DNA from: an uncultured Eubacteriales bacterium
GTDB lineage: Bacteria > Bacillota > Clostridia > Christensenellales > Aristaeellaceae
NCBI GenBank assembly: GCA_902765395.1
Contig: CACWZP010000005.1
Location: 62,001-126,000, forward strand
Direction of reading: 5' to 3'
DNA length: 64,000 nucleotides
Shown: piece by piece, positions 33,928-42,123 of the stretch
Layout of the letters: every line of letters begins with the position of its first letter
Position numbering within the stretch: the first letter of the stretch is position 1
Notes under the pieces: model-generated
What the model saw: the letters and a program-made list of their open reading frames with translations, nothing else
Told to the model about the DNA's origin: nothing
Databases searched by the model: none
Made by a program: the position numbers and the translations under genes

Positions 33928-35706
33928 ATGTATTATTCCAGCGGCAATTACGAAGCTTTTGCCCGTCCGAAAAAGCCGGAGGGCGTCGATCACAAGTCCG
34001 CCTGGTTCATCGGCACGGGACTGGCTGCGCTCTCAGCGGGGTGCTTTTTGGTGCGGGATGCGCAGATGCCGGGAAAGAACATCCACTTCTTCGAGCGCGA
34101 CCCGGTGGCCGGCGGCGCGTGCGACGGTTGGAAGTACCCGGAGATTGGGTATGTGATGCGCGGCGGGCGCGAGATGGACAACCACTTCGAAGTCATGTGG
34201 GACCTGTTCCGTTCCATCCCCTCCATCGAGACGGATGGCGTCAGCGTTCTGGACGAATACTACTGGCTGAACAAGGCTGATCCCAACTATTCCCTTTGTC
34301 GTGTGACGGAGAAGCAGGGCCAGAACGCTCATACCGACGGTAAGTTCTGTTTGAGCGACAAGGCGTGCATGGAGCTGATGCGGCTGTTCTTCACGCCCGA
34401 TGAGGCGCTGGCAGACAGGCGCATCACGGATGTACTGAGCCCGGAGGTGCTGGACAGCAACTTCTGGACCTACTGGCGCACGATGTTCGCCTTCTACAAC
34501 TGCAACAGCGCGCTGGAGATGAAGCGCTATATGCAGCGGTTCATCCATCATATCGACGGGCTGCCGGATCTTCGTGCGCTCCGATTCACCAAGTACAACC
34601 AGTACGAATCCATGATCCTTCCGATGGTAAAGTACCTGGAAGATCATGGCGCACAGTTCCACTTCAACACACAGGTCATGGATGTGCGCTTTGAGATCTC
34701 CAATGGCAGAAAGGTGGCCAGGCGCGTGGAGCTGCTGTCGGACAATGAGACGCGGTGGCTGGATCTGACCGAGGACGACTATCTGTTCATCACCAACGGC
34801 AGCAATGTGGAAAACTCCACCATTGGCGGCCAGGACGAAGCCTGCGAATACAGGCCGGAGATCAAGCCCGGCGGATCCTTCGATCTTTGGCGGAAGATCG
34901 CCGCGCAGGACCCTGCCTTTGGCCATCCGGAGAAGTTTTATGGCAATCCGGATGAATGCAAATGGATGGGTGTAACCGTGAATACGCTGGACGAGAGGAT
35001 CCTTCCCTATATCAGGAACATCTGCCAGCGCGACCCGCTGTCCGGCAAGGTGGTTACCGGCGGCATCTGCACCGCGCGGGATTCCGGATGGCTTCTGAGC
35101 TGGACGATCAACCGGCAGCCTCAGTTCCACAGCCAGCCCAAGGATCAGTGCCTCGTATGGCTTTACGGCCTGTATACGGATGTGCCGGGCGATTACATCA
35201 AAAAGAACATGCGGGACTGCACCGGCAAAGAAATCTGCATGGAGTGGCTGTATCACATCGGCGTCCCGGAGGATCAGATCGAGGATCTGGCGACAAACAG
35301 CGCGAAGACCATCCCTACCATGATGCCCTTTGCCAGCGCGTATTTCATGCCGCGCAGGGCCGGAGATCGCCCCGAAGTCGTGCCCGAAGGCGCGGTGAAT
35401 TTCGCTTTCCTGGGCAACTTCGCGGAACTGCCGAGGGACACGGTATTCACCACGGAGTATTCCATGCGCACGGCGATGGTCGCGGTCTACATGCTGATGA
35501 ACGTGGATCGCGGTGTCCCGGAGGTCTGGGGCAGCATGTATGACATCCGAGACCTGTTGAAAGCCACAATCAGTCTGCGGGACGGCAAACCGCTGTCCGA
35601 CATGAAGGTGCCCTTCATCGAAAAGGCCGTGCTGCACGAGCTTCTGAGGAAGATTCACGGCACAGATATTGAAAAGTTGCTTGTGGAGTATCACATTATC
35701 GGATAA
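33928..35706 (+). CDS. ohyA: Oleate hydratase (myosin-cross-reactive antigen family)
   Basis: The 592-residue FAD protein adds water to the cis-9 double bond of oleate and related unsaturated fatty acids to give 10-hydroxy fatty acids, a detoxification reaction. Seen here: YYSSGNYEAFARPKKP, the family opening; a Rossmann segment FIGTGLAALSAGCFLVRD; GGACDGWKYPEIGYVMRGGREMD, with the conserved catalytic/FAD motif; TYWRTMFAFYNCNSALEMKRY; and RPEVVPEGAVNFAFLGNFAE near the end. Length is typical. AGGAGGCATCATC precedes the ATG. It lies within a TetR-flanked cluster together with phasin-like and other lipid-related genes. Confidence 0.95.
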   Translation: MYYSSGNYEAFARPKKPEGVDHKSAWFIGTGLAALSAGCFLVRDAQMPGKNIHFFERDPVAGGACDGWKYPEIGYVMRGGREMDNHFEVMWDLFRSIPSIETDGVSVLDEYYWLNKADPNYSLCRVTEKQGQNAHTDGKFCLSDKACMELMRLFFTPDEALADRRITDVLSPEVLDSNFWTYWRTMFAFYNCNSALEMKRYMQRFIHHIDGLPDLRALRFTKYNQYESMILPMVKYLEDHGAQFHFNTQVMDVRFEISNGRKVARRVELLSDNETRWLDLTEDDYLFITNGSNVENSTIGGQDEACEYRPEIKPGGSFDLWRKIAAQDPAFGHPEKFYGNPDECKWMGVTVNTLDERILPYIRNICQRDPLSGKVVTGGICTARDSGWLLSWTINRQPQFHSQPKDQCLVWLYGLYTDVPGDYIKKNMRDCTGKEICMEWLYHIGVPEDQIEDLATNSAKTIPTMMPFASAYFMPRRAGDRPEVVPEGAVNFAFLGNFAELPRDTVFTTEYSMRTAMVAVYMLMNVDRGVPEVWGSMYDIRDLLKATISLRDGKPLSDMKVPFIEKAVLHELLRKIHGTDIEKLLVEYHIIG

Positions 35707-35781
35707 ATACAGTGGGCTGCCGGGAATTTCCATGACCGGCAGCCAATAGCACCGTCCACAGTGGAATCAAAGGAGGTTCCC

Positions 35782-35861
35782 ATGGAAAGACAGGTCATTG
35801 AGAGCAAGCTGCTGGCGACGCGGGAGGAACTGTCCAAGGCCGGGCCTATCCATGATTCCGA
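35782..35861 (+). other. Strong start site in a different frame from the following gene
   Basis: AAGGAGGTTCCC precedes an ATG at 35782 that opens MERQVIESKLLATREELSKA in one frame, whereas the conserved body of the downstream protein is in the next frame from about 35852. There is no ribosome site at 35852 or 35861. Either the gene has a frameshift (mutation or assembly error) or a short leader peptide is translated and coupled to the main frame. Confidence 0.5.
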
Positions 35862-36538
35862 TGGAGAAGCACTCAGCACCCATTATCGAAGGAGCTCTGC
35901 GGCACGGAATACTGAAAATGCCGAAAGCAGCTTACGAAGCCAGCGGGATCATCGTTAACGGGCGCAGATTGAAGACATTTGTGTTTACAACAGACCTGGC
36001 CATCATTCGCAACTGCGATGCCGACGCGGTATTCGCCGTCTATCCGTTTACGCCGCAGCAGGCAATCAGCGATGCGATCATCAAGGCGTCGTACATACCT
36101 GTGTTTTGCGGCGTAGGCGGTGGCGTGACAAAGGGTATTCGCACGGTTTCTTTAGCGAAGGATGTTGAGTGTCAAGGTGCGATGGGGGTAGTGCTCAACA
36201 CCCCGATTACTAACTTGAACCTCGCAGCAGTTGCTGCAGCAGTAGACATTCCCGTGGTTGCCACAGTTGTTCGGGAGGACGCGGATATTCAAGGACGATT
36301 GATGGCAGGTGCATCCATCCTAAACGTCGCAGGCGGATTGAGAACCGCTGAAATCGTCGCAGTTATCCGAAAAACATATCCTGATGTGCCTATTATCGCC
36401 AGCGGCGGTAATACAAACGAATCGATCAAGAGAACCATTGATGCCGGTGCAAATGGCATCACTTACACGCCGCCATCTACCGGTGAACTGTTTAAGGCAT
36501 CCATGAACAACTACAGAGAAGGAAAACCACACGAATAA
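35852..36538 (+). CDS. TIM-barrel-like protein of unknown substrate (possible hydrolase)
   Basis: From APIIEGALRHGILK onward the protein is complete and well conserved in type: FTTDLAIIRNCDADAVFAVYPFTPQ, VFCGVGGGVTKGIR, GVVLNTPITNLNLAAV, and a phosphate-binding-like end ASGGNTNESIKRTIDAGANGITYTPPS. The glycine pattern VGGG/ASGGNT points to a beta/alpha barrel of the ribulose-phosphate-binding type; such proteins are often annotated simply as hydrolases. I cannot name the reaction. Start is uncertain because of the frame discontinuity just upstream (35782-35861). It lies between oleate hydratase and the second radical SAM gene and ends 15 bases before the latter, so it is part of that operon. 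Confidence 0.6.
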   Translation: MIPMEKHSAPIIEGALRHGILKMPKAAYEASGIIVNGRRLKTFVFTTDLAIIRNCDADAVFAVYPFTPQQAISDAIIKASYIPVFCGVGGGVTKGIRTVSLAKDVECQGAMGVVLNTPITNLNLAAVAAAVDIPVVATVVREDADIQGRLMAGASILNVAGGLRTAEIVAVIRKTYPDVPIIASGGNTNESIKRTIDAGANGITYTPPSTGELFKASMNNYREGKPHE

Positions 36539-36555
36539 ACACGGAGGCAGAATAC

Positions 36556-37923
36556 ATGCAGAATAAGATCGTACACGCAGCGGAGCGAAAGGCGTTTCAA
36601 ACCGTTCTGAATGGCATCGTCAGCAAGGGGCAGAAGAAGGACGTCGCGGAAATGGCCGATTCCCTGGTCAATTTGATGGAGAAAATCCTGGGCGATTCAT
36701 GGAAACAGGAAAGCTATGATATGCTGCGCTCCATCGCTACCAACCCCGACAGCAAATGGGCGCGCTACGCCAATCACATCATCAAGGACATGGATTCCAA
36801 GATTGTGTCCACATTCCTGCTGAACGCGGCCTATGAGGGTGGCTTTCGCGGCTATAAGACCGCTCAGGAGGCCGCTGCGGAGAATGGCTGCAACATCCCG
36901 TGGTTGGTGCTGATGGACCCGACCTCCGCCTGCAACATGCGCTGTACGGGCTGCTGGGCAGCGGAGTACGGCCATAAGCAGAATCTGTCCTACGAAGTAA
37001 TGGACAAAGTGCTGACCGAAGGCAAGGAGTTGGGCCTGCACGCCTGCCTGTTCACTGGCGGCGAGCCGTTGATGCGCAAGAAGGACATTCTGCGCCTGTG
37101 TGAAAAGCATAAGGATGTGGCCTTCCACGCTTTCACCAATGGCACGCTGATCGATGATCAGTTCTGTCAGGACCTGCTGCGCGTGGGCAATTTCATGGTG
37201 TCCATCAGCATCGAAGGCTTTGAGGATGCCAACGATTCCCGCCGCGGCGACGGCCACTATCAAAAAGCACTGGCGGCGATGGACCTGATGCGCTCCTATC
37301 GCATCCCCTTCGGCGTGTCCATCTGTTACACCAGCCGCAATTACAAGGACGTCACCAGCGATGAATTCCTGGATATGCTGGTGGAGAAAGGCTGCGTGTT
37401 CGCCTGGTACTTCCACTACATGCCGGTGGGTATGAACGCCTCTACCGATCTGCTGCTGACACCGGAGCAGCGGCTTTACATGAAGGATAGGATTCGCTGG
37501 ATTCGCGGGATAGAGGGCGGCAAAGAGCTATTTGCCATCGACTTCCAGAACGACGGCGAGTTTGTTTCCGGCTGTGTGGCGGGCGGAAAATATTACTGTC
37601 ACATCAACGCGGCGGGCGACGTGGAGCCCTGCGTGTTCATCCATTATTCCAGCGCGAACGTGAATGAAATGAGCTTTCTGGACTGCCTGAAGCAGCCGCT
37701 GTTCATGGCATATCACGACAACCAGCCCTTTAATGAAAATCATCTGCGGCCCTGTCCCATGCTGGAAAATCCGGAGATACTGAAGCGGTTGGTGAAGGAG
37801 ACCGGCGCGCATTCCACCGATCTGGAGGCACCGGAAAGCGTTGAACACCTCTGTGGAAAATGTGAACTGTATGCTGAACATTGGGCTCCTGTGGCGGAGC
37901 AAGTATGGGAGGGAACAAAATGA
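36556..37923 (+). CDS. Radical SAM protein with SPASM-like C-terminus (paralog 2)
   Basis: The 455-residue protein carries CNMRCTGC at Cys126/130/133, FTGGEP, and C-terminal cysteine groups (GDVEPC, LRPCPML, HLCGKCELY). It shares architecture and long identical stretches such as FYHYMPVG-like FHYMPVG, DFQNDGE and GAHSTDLE/Q with the gene at 31641. The N-terminal 110 residues are an all-helical domain not found in ordinary anaerobic maturases. GGAGG precedes the ATG. Its stop overlaps the start of the phasin-like gene (ATGA). Two such paralogs around oleate hydratase suggest sequential or alternative steps on a related, possibly lipid or peptide, substrate; that is inference. Confidence 0.85.
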   Translation: MQNKIVHAAERKAFQTVLNGIVSKGQKKDVAEMADSLVNLMEKILGDSWKQESYDMLRSIATNPDSKWARYANHIIKDMDSKIVSTFLLNAAYEGGFRGYKTAQEAAAENGCNIPWLVLMDPTSACNMRCTGCWAAEYGHKQNLSYEVMDKVLTEGKELGLHACLFTGGEPLMRKKDILRLCEKHKDVAFHAFTNGTLIDDQFCQDLLRVGNFMVSISIEGFEDANDSRRGDGHYQKALAAMDLMRSYRIPFGVSICYTSRNYKDVTSDEFLDMLVEKGCVFAWYFHYMPVGMNASTDLLLTPEQRLYMKDRIRWIRGIEGGKELFAIDFQNDGEFVSGCVAGGKYYCHINAAGDVEPCVFIHYSSANVNEMSFLDCLKQPLFMAYHDNQPFNENHLRPCPMLENPEILKRLVKETGAHSTDLEAPESVEHLCGKCELYAEHWAPVAEQVWEGTK

Positions 37924-38243
37924 TGGATCGCATTGAGAGAAAAATGAAGAGGCTGCTGCTTGCCAGCATCGGCGCAGCGGCAGTCACCCGCGAGCAGTCC
38001 GACAGTCTGCTGAATGCATTGATTGAAAAGGGCGAGGAGGTCATCGACCGCAGCGGCATTCGGAATGAGTGCCTGCGATACAACGATGAAGAACCCGAAG
38101 CGAGCGCCGCCCGGCAGGAGGATGCGGACGCCTGGCTGGAACAGCTGTGCGGCATGTCCTCTGAACAGCTGCAAGTCCTGAAGGACGCCATCTCCGCCGT
38201 GGAAAGCGCGAGCCGGCAAGTGGAAGAATGTGAAGGAGCATAA
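37920..38243 (+). CDS. Phasin-like helical protein
   Basis: The 107-residue protein is predicted almost wholly helical: RIERKMKRLLLASIGAAAVT followed by LNALIEKGEEVIDRSGIRNE and an acidic tail. This pattern (a short amphipathic opening, then VEKGEE) matches small phasin-family proteins that often precede ABC1/UbiB kinase genes in Firmicutes, as here. Phasins coat polyhydroxyalkanoate or lipid bodies. It is translationally coupled by an ATGA overlap to the radical SAM gene and followed one base later by the UbiB-kinase start. Confidence 0.65.
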   Translation: MMDRIERKMKRLLLASIGAAAVTREQSDSLLNALIEKGEEVIDRSGIRNECLRYNDEEPEASAARQEDADAWLEQLCGMSSEQLQVLKDAISAVESASRQVEECEGA

Positions 38244-38244
38244 T

Positions 38245-39822
38245 ATGTCAAACAGGCATAGCGAGCGATTGGAGAACCGGGAGCGCCTGGGCGAAATGAT
38301 CGAGGTGCTGCGGCGCAATGAGATCACCAAAGGAATATCGCCCGAAAAGCTGTGCGCGATCATAGAAGAACTTGGCCCAACTTTCATCAAGCTGGGCCAA
38401 ATCCTGTCTATGCGTTCGGATTTCCTGCCCAAAGCCTACTGTGACGCGCTGACGCGCCTGCGCACAGACGTTCAGCCGATGCCCTATGAACAGGTGGTTT
38501 CCATCGTTGAAAGCGCTTATGGGCAGAAGCTGGACGAAGTGTTTAACCGCTTCGACGATCAGGCGCTGGGCAGCGCTTCCATCGCCCAGGTTCACGCGGC
38601 GACGCTGAAAAACGGGGAAAGGGTCGTGGTCAAGGTACAGCGTGAAGGCATCCACGCTGTGATGAATCGGGACATTGCCCTGATGAAAAAAGCCGCGGAG
38701 CTGCTGAAATACACGCCCGCCAAGGGCCTAGTGGACTTCAATCGTGTGCTGGATGAGATGTGGGTGGTCGCCCAGCAGGAGATGAACTTTCTTACTGAGG
38801 CACAGAATCTGGAGCGCTTCAGCGCGCTGAATGCGGATGTGGCCTTCGTATGCGCGCCGAAGTTATACCGGCAATACACCACGGCGACGGTGCTTGTGAT
38901 GGAGGATATCGACGGCATTCCCATCGACGACAAGGATGCTTTGACAGCGGCGGGCTATGATCTCGCGGAGATTGGCGCGAAGCTGGCAGACAACTATGTC
39001 CGGCAGATCACCGAGGACGGTTTCTTCCATGCCGACCCGCATCCCGGCAACCTGCGCGTGCGAGACGGAAAGATCGTGTTCCTGGATATGGGCATGATGG
39101 GCGAGCTCAGTGAGCGGGACCGGCAAATCATCAGCCGCGCGGTGGAGGGTGTGGCGCGCAATGATGCGGAGGCGTGTATGAACGCCGTGCTTCAGCTTGG
39201 AGCGATCAAGGGCACGGTGGATCGACGAAGGCTGTTCAGGGACTGTGAGGCCATGCTGGATAAGTATGCCGCCCTGGATTTGGGCAGCATGGATCTGTCC
39301 GCTGTCATGTCGGATATGATGGAGATCATGAAGGCCAACCGCATTGGTATGCCCGGCGGGCTGTCGATGCTGGTGCGTGGTTTGGCAACCATCGAAGGCG
39401 TGGTTGTGGATATTTCACCGAACATCAACGTGGCGCAAGTGGCTACGGCGCGTATCAGCCGCAGGTTCCTGAAGGATTTTGACCTGCGAAGCACTCTGAC
39501 CCGCGATCTTCGCGCCGCCTATGACAGTGCCACTAAAGCCCTGGACATCCCGGCGCTGCTGGCCGACGCGCTGCGCATGGCGATCAGGGGAGATGGGAAT
39601 GTCGGTGTTGAACATCACATTGGAACGGACATGGGAAATGTGATCCAGAGTGCCATAACCAAGCTCTGTGCGGCTGTCATTTGCGCCGCCTTGCTGCTCG
39701 GCGCGGTCGTTTGCCGTGCAGGAGAGCCTGTGCTGTGGGGACTGCCGTGGGTGGGGATTGTGTATCTGGTAGGGGCCGCTGTCATGGCTTATGTCATTTT
39801 TTTCCATGTAAGCAGGAAATGA
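38245..39822 (+). CDS. ABC1/UbiB-family atypical protein kinase
   Basis: The 525-residue protein has the UbiB hallmarks: the N-terminal KxGQ motif in FIKLGQILSMRSDFLP, the Ala-rich loop GSASIAQVHAA in place of the protein-kinase P-loop, VVVKVQREGI (catalytic Lys), FFHADPHPGNLRV (catalytic loop) and VFLDMGMMGE (metal-binding Asp). Two C-terminal membrane helices end the protein (about 465-520). UbiB kinases act on membrane lipid or quinone metabolism. The ATG at 38245 follows GAAGGAGCATAAT; a GTG at 38230 overlaps the previous gene. Confidence 0.9.
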   Translation: MSNRHSERLENRERLGEMIEVLRRNEITKGISPEKLCAIIEELGPTFIKLGQILSMRSDFLPKAYCDALTRLRTDVQPMPYEQVVSIVESAYGQKLDEVFNRFDDQALGSASIAQVHAATLKNGERVVVKVQREGIHAVMNRDIALMKKAAELLKYTPAKGLVDFNRVLDEMWVVAQQEMNFLTEAQNLERFSALNADVAFVCAPKLYRQYTTATVLVMEDIDGIPIDDKDALTAAGYDLAEIGAKLADNYVRQITEDGFFHADPHPGNLRVRDGKIVFLDMGMMGELSERDRQIISRAVEGVARNDAEACMNAVLQLGAIKGTVDRRRLFRDCEAMLDKYAALDLGSMDLSAVMSDMMEIMKANRIGMPGGLSMLVRGLATIEGVVVDISPNINVAQVATARISRRFLKDFDLRSTLTRDLRAAYDSATKALDIPALLADALRMAIRGDGNVGVEHHIGTDMGNVIQSAITKLCAAVICAALLLGAVVCRAGEPVLWGLPWVGIVYLVGAAVMAYVIFFHVSRK

Positions 39823-39838
39823 GAGAGGTCATGCAACC

Positions 39839-40468
39839 ATGGAGGGCAAAAGGGAAGACCGCCGTATCAGGCGCACTAAAAGGCTGCTCATACAGGCGCT
39901 GACGAAGCTGATGCAGCAGAAGCAGGTGAACGAAATCACGGTGAAGGAGCTGACCGATCTGGCCGACATAAACCGCGGCACCTTCTACCTGTACTACAAG
40001 GATATCTTCGATATGCTGGAGAAGATCGAGAACGAGCTCTTCGGAAAACTGGAAGGGATCATTGATCTGCGGGAATACGAGGGCATCTCTAAACAGGTCA
40101 AGCCAATCCTGTGCGACCTGTTCACCTTAATAGAGGACAACCAAGAGATGTGCCGGGTCTTGCTGAGTCCAAACGGAGATATAAACTTCCTGTGCCGGTT
40201 GAACGAGGTCATACGCGAAAAGTACCTGCAACTGTGCCAGAATACGAAGCAAAGGATTACCGAGGATGATTTAGACTACTATTTCAGCTTTATCATTTTC
40301 GGCTGGACTGGCATCATCTGCTCGTGGGTAAATCGCGGTTGCCCAGAACCCGCGAGGCACATGGCAGACATGACCATCCAGATCTCCAGCAGTAACATAC
40401 ACTTTGCCAAGGATGCAAAAAATGAAGGAGAGTATTCAAATGGGGAGCAAAACGATCCTTGTCGCTGA
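39839..40468 (+). CDS. TetR-family regulator (2 of 3)
   Basis: The 209-residue protein starts RRIRRTKRLLIQALTKLMQQKQ and has the TetR helix-turn-helix VKELTDLADINRGTFYLYYKDIFDMLEKI, with a helical sensor domain. It follows the UbiB-kinase gene by 16 bases and so is probably in the same operon, a typical arrangement for feedback control. Its 3' end overlaps the response-regulator gene by 29 bases. Confidence 0.85.
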   Translation: MEGKREDRRIRRTKRLLIQALTKLMQQKQVNEITVKELTDLADINRGTFYLYYKDIFDMLEKIENELFGKLEGIIDLREYEGISKQVKPILCDLFTLIEDNQEMCRVLLSPNGDINFLCRLNEVIREKYLQLCQNTKQRITEDDLDYYFSFIIFGWTGIICSWVNRGCPEPARHMADMTIQISSSNIHFAKDAKNEGEYSNGEQNDPCR

Positions 40469-41162
40469 AGCTGAACAGTATATCCTCGACCTCCTCGACT
40501 TCAATTTGAAGCAGACCGGATTCGATGTGGTTATCGCCATGAACGGTGCGGAGGCGATGGCGGCTGTTGCTTCTCATTTTCCTTCGTTGATCCTGCTTGA
40601 CAGGCAGTTGCCCGTTATAGATGGTGACGAGGTATGCAGGCGGATCAAAGAATACAAGGCTACAACACATATTCCAGTCATTATGATGTCCACACGAAGT
40701 GAAGAGGATGATATTGTCTCCGCTTTGGAGAACGGCGCGGATGATTATGTTGCCATACCTTTCTCTGTGGCGGAGCTCATCGCACGGACCAGTGCGTTGC
40801 TGAGATGGTCTGAATATCTGCCACCTGATGGAGAATCACTGACATTTGGTCAGCTGGTGATTGATGTAGACGGGCGTGGCGCGTCCGTGAATGGTAAAGC
40901 AATCAAGCTGACAAGTAAGGAATATGAGCTGTTAAGAACACTGGCCGAACACCAGAATACCGCCCTGGATCGCAGGTATCTGATGAAGCAAATATGGGGA
41001 TACACTTATACCGGCGTCGGCAAATCGAGAACGCTGGATGTTCACATCCGACACCTTCGGGAGAAGCTTGGCGCGTATGGGGAATGTATACAGACGGTTT
41101 ACATGATTGGATACAAATTTGTTGATCCAGACTCTCTTTTACAAAAATGCTTAAATGATTAG
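40440..41162 (+). CDS. OmpR/PhoB-type response regulator with degenerate receiver
   Basis: The 240-residue protein has a receiver domain (1-120) and a winged-helix DNA-binding domain (about 140-235, with SKEYELLRTLAEHQNTALDRRYLM and SRTLDVHIRHLREKLG). The phospho-acceptor Asp54 (LILLDRQLP) is present, but the acidic pair is Glu10-Ala11 instead of Asp-Asp/Glu-Asp, and the conserved Lys before PF is Ile106 (YVAIPF). Such receivers usually do not respond to phosphorylation in the normal way. No histidine kinase is adjacent. AAGGAGAG precedes the ATG at 40440, which overlaps the TetR gene. Confidence 0.85.
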   Translation: MGSKTILVAEAEQYILDLLDFNLKQTGFDVVIAMNGAEAMAAVASHFPSLILLDRQLPVIDGDEVCRRIKEYKATTHIPVIMMSTRSEEDDIVSALENGADDYVAIPFSVAELIARTSALLRWSEYLPPDGESLTFGQLVIDVDGRGASVNGKAIKLTSKEYELLRTLAEHQNTALDRRYLMKQIWGYTYTGVGKSRTLDVHIRHLREKLGAYGECIQTVYMIGYKFVDPDSLLQKCLND

Positions 41163-41218
41163 TTTTAGTACAACCACGCTGGATTGTACATGGTTTTTTC
41201 CGTCAACGATGCTATGAT
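41157..41218 (+). promoter_or_regulatory. Conserved regulatory block upstream of the secreted 232-residue protein
   Basis: GATTAGTTTT at 41157 (overlapping the response-regulator stop), TACA-N11-TTGT at 41169-41187, a T-run, then TATGAT at 41213-41218. Within it GTACAA (41168-41173) and TTGTAC (41184-41189) are a perfect inverted repeat with a 10-base spacer, typical of a TetR-like operator. The same block precedes oleate hydratase. Confidence 0.55.
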
Positions 41219-41292
41219 ACAACCATTCCACGGACTGCCCTCCGACCCTGTTTCGGAGAGACAATGCCAGAAAAAGTTAGGAGGAATTCAAT

Positions 41293-41991
41293 ATGAAAAA
41301 GCGCATTGTTGGAATGCTGGTTGTCTTGATGATTATCTGCGGTATCCTGCCCGCCAACGCGGCCGGCGGAATCGCCCCCACCGAGGAAACCTGGTATGTA
41401 GTGTCCCACTCCGGCGACTATCGCGTGTACTACTATGCGGCGGTGACGAACAACAGCGGTGAGCCGGAGAAGATCAAAGACCTTCTCTTTGAGATCCGGG
41501 ATCGCGCGGACACCACCATCGAGTCCACGGCCAAGTACAAGCTCTATCCCGAAATCCTGGGGCCTGGTCAGACCGGCTGGTTGGTCGTTTCGCTGGATGT
41601 GAAGGACATCGAAACGAAGTCGCTGATCGACCACTACGCGCTGACGATCACCAGCAAGCTGGTGGACGACAAGGCCGCTCGTATGTTGATCGCTGAAGCG
41701 GAATACCTGGAGGAGGATGAGGACGAGAATGAGGATATGATCCGCACTGCCATCACCAACTCCGGCACAGGCAACGCCTTCGAGATTACTGTCGCCATGG
41801 TCGTCCGAGACGGTGAAGGGAAGCTGCTCTACATCGACAGTGCGGCGACGAAGGACATCGGCTTAACCGAAGGCGGCGCGCTGCTGATCCGTGCCCAGAT
41901 CAAATCCGACATCATGGATGCGTTGGACGACGCCAAGACCGAGATCATGTCCGCAGAGGCCATCGCCTATACGATTGAGGACATCGACTGA
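41293..41991 (+). CDS. Secreted protein of unknown function
   Basis: The 232-residue protein has a clear signal peptide (1-23, MKKRIVGMLVVLMIICGILPANA) and no further membrane helix. The mature part looks like two beta-sandwich repeats: YYYAAVTNNSGEPEKIKDLLFEI in the first and RTAITNSGTGNAFEITVAMVV in the second, similar in pattern to FxLYD or DUF-type extracellular domains. An acidic stretch (about 138-150) separates them. AGGAGGAATTC precedes the ATG. It is controlled by the same kind of promoter block as oleate hydratase. Confidence 0.65.
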   Translation: MKKRIVGMLVVLMIICGILPANAAGGIAPTEETWYVVSHSGDYRVYYYAAVTNNSGEPEKIKDLLFEIRDRADTTIESTAKYKLYPEILGPGQTGWLVVSLDVKDIETKSLIDHYALTITSKLVDDKAARMLIAEAEYLEEDEDENEDMIRTAITNSGTGNAFEITVAMVVRDGEGKLLYIDSAATKDIGLTEGGALLIRAQIKSDIMDALDDAKTEIMSAEAIAYTIEDID

Positions 41992-42034
41992 CCCCACGCG
42001 GCTCAGGTGGGCTGGCAACGCTTTTGCACAGCCT

Positions 42035-42087
42035 GCCTGAACCGAGGCTTGCCGACGCCTAAACCGCCGGTGAGCCTCGATTCAGGC
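42035..42087 (+). terminator. Long hairpin between the secreted protein and a TetR gene
   Basis: GCCTGAA-c-CGAGGCT (42035-42049) pairs with AGCCTCG-a-TTCAGGC (42073-42087), a 14-bp stem with one mismatch and a 23-base loop. No T-run follows, so it may attenuate or stabilise rather than fully terminate. Confidence 0.5.
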
Positions 42088-42123
42088 GGGATAAGACATC
42101 CGGCCTAAGCGGAGGGGTGAAGC

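Noticed and set aside
34033-35733. 566-codon minus-strand frame
   Set aside because: Antisense to oleate hydratase, whose family motifs are unmistakable.
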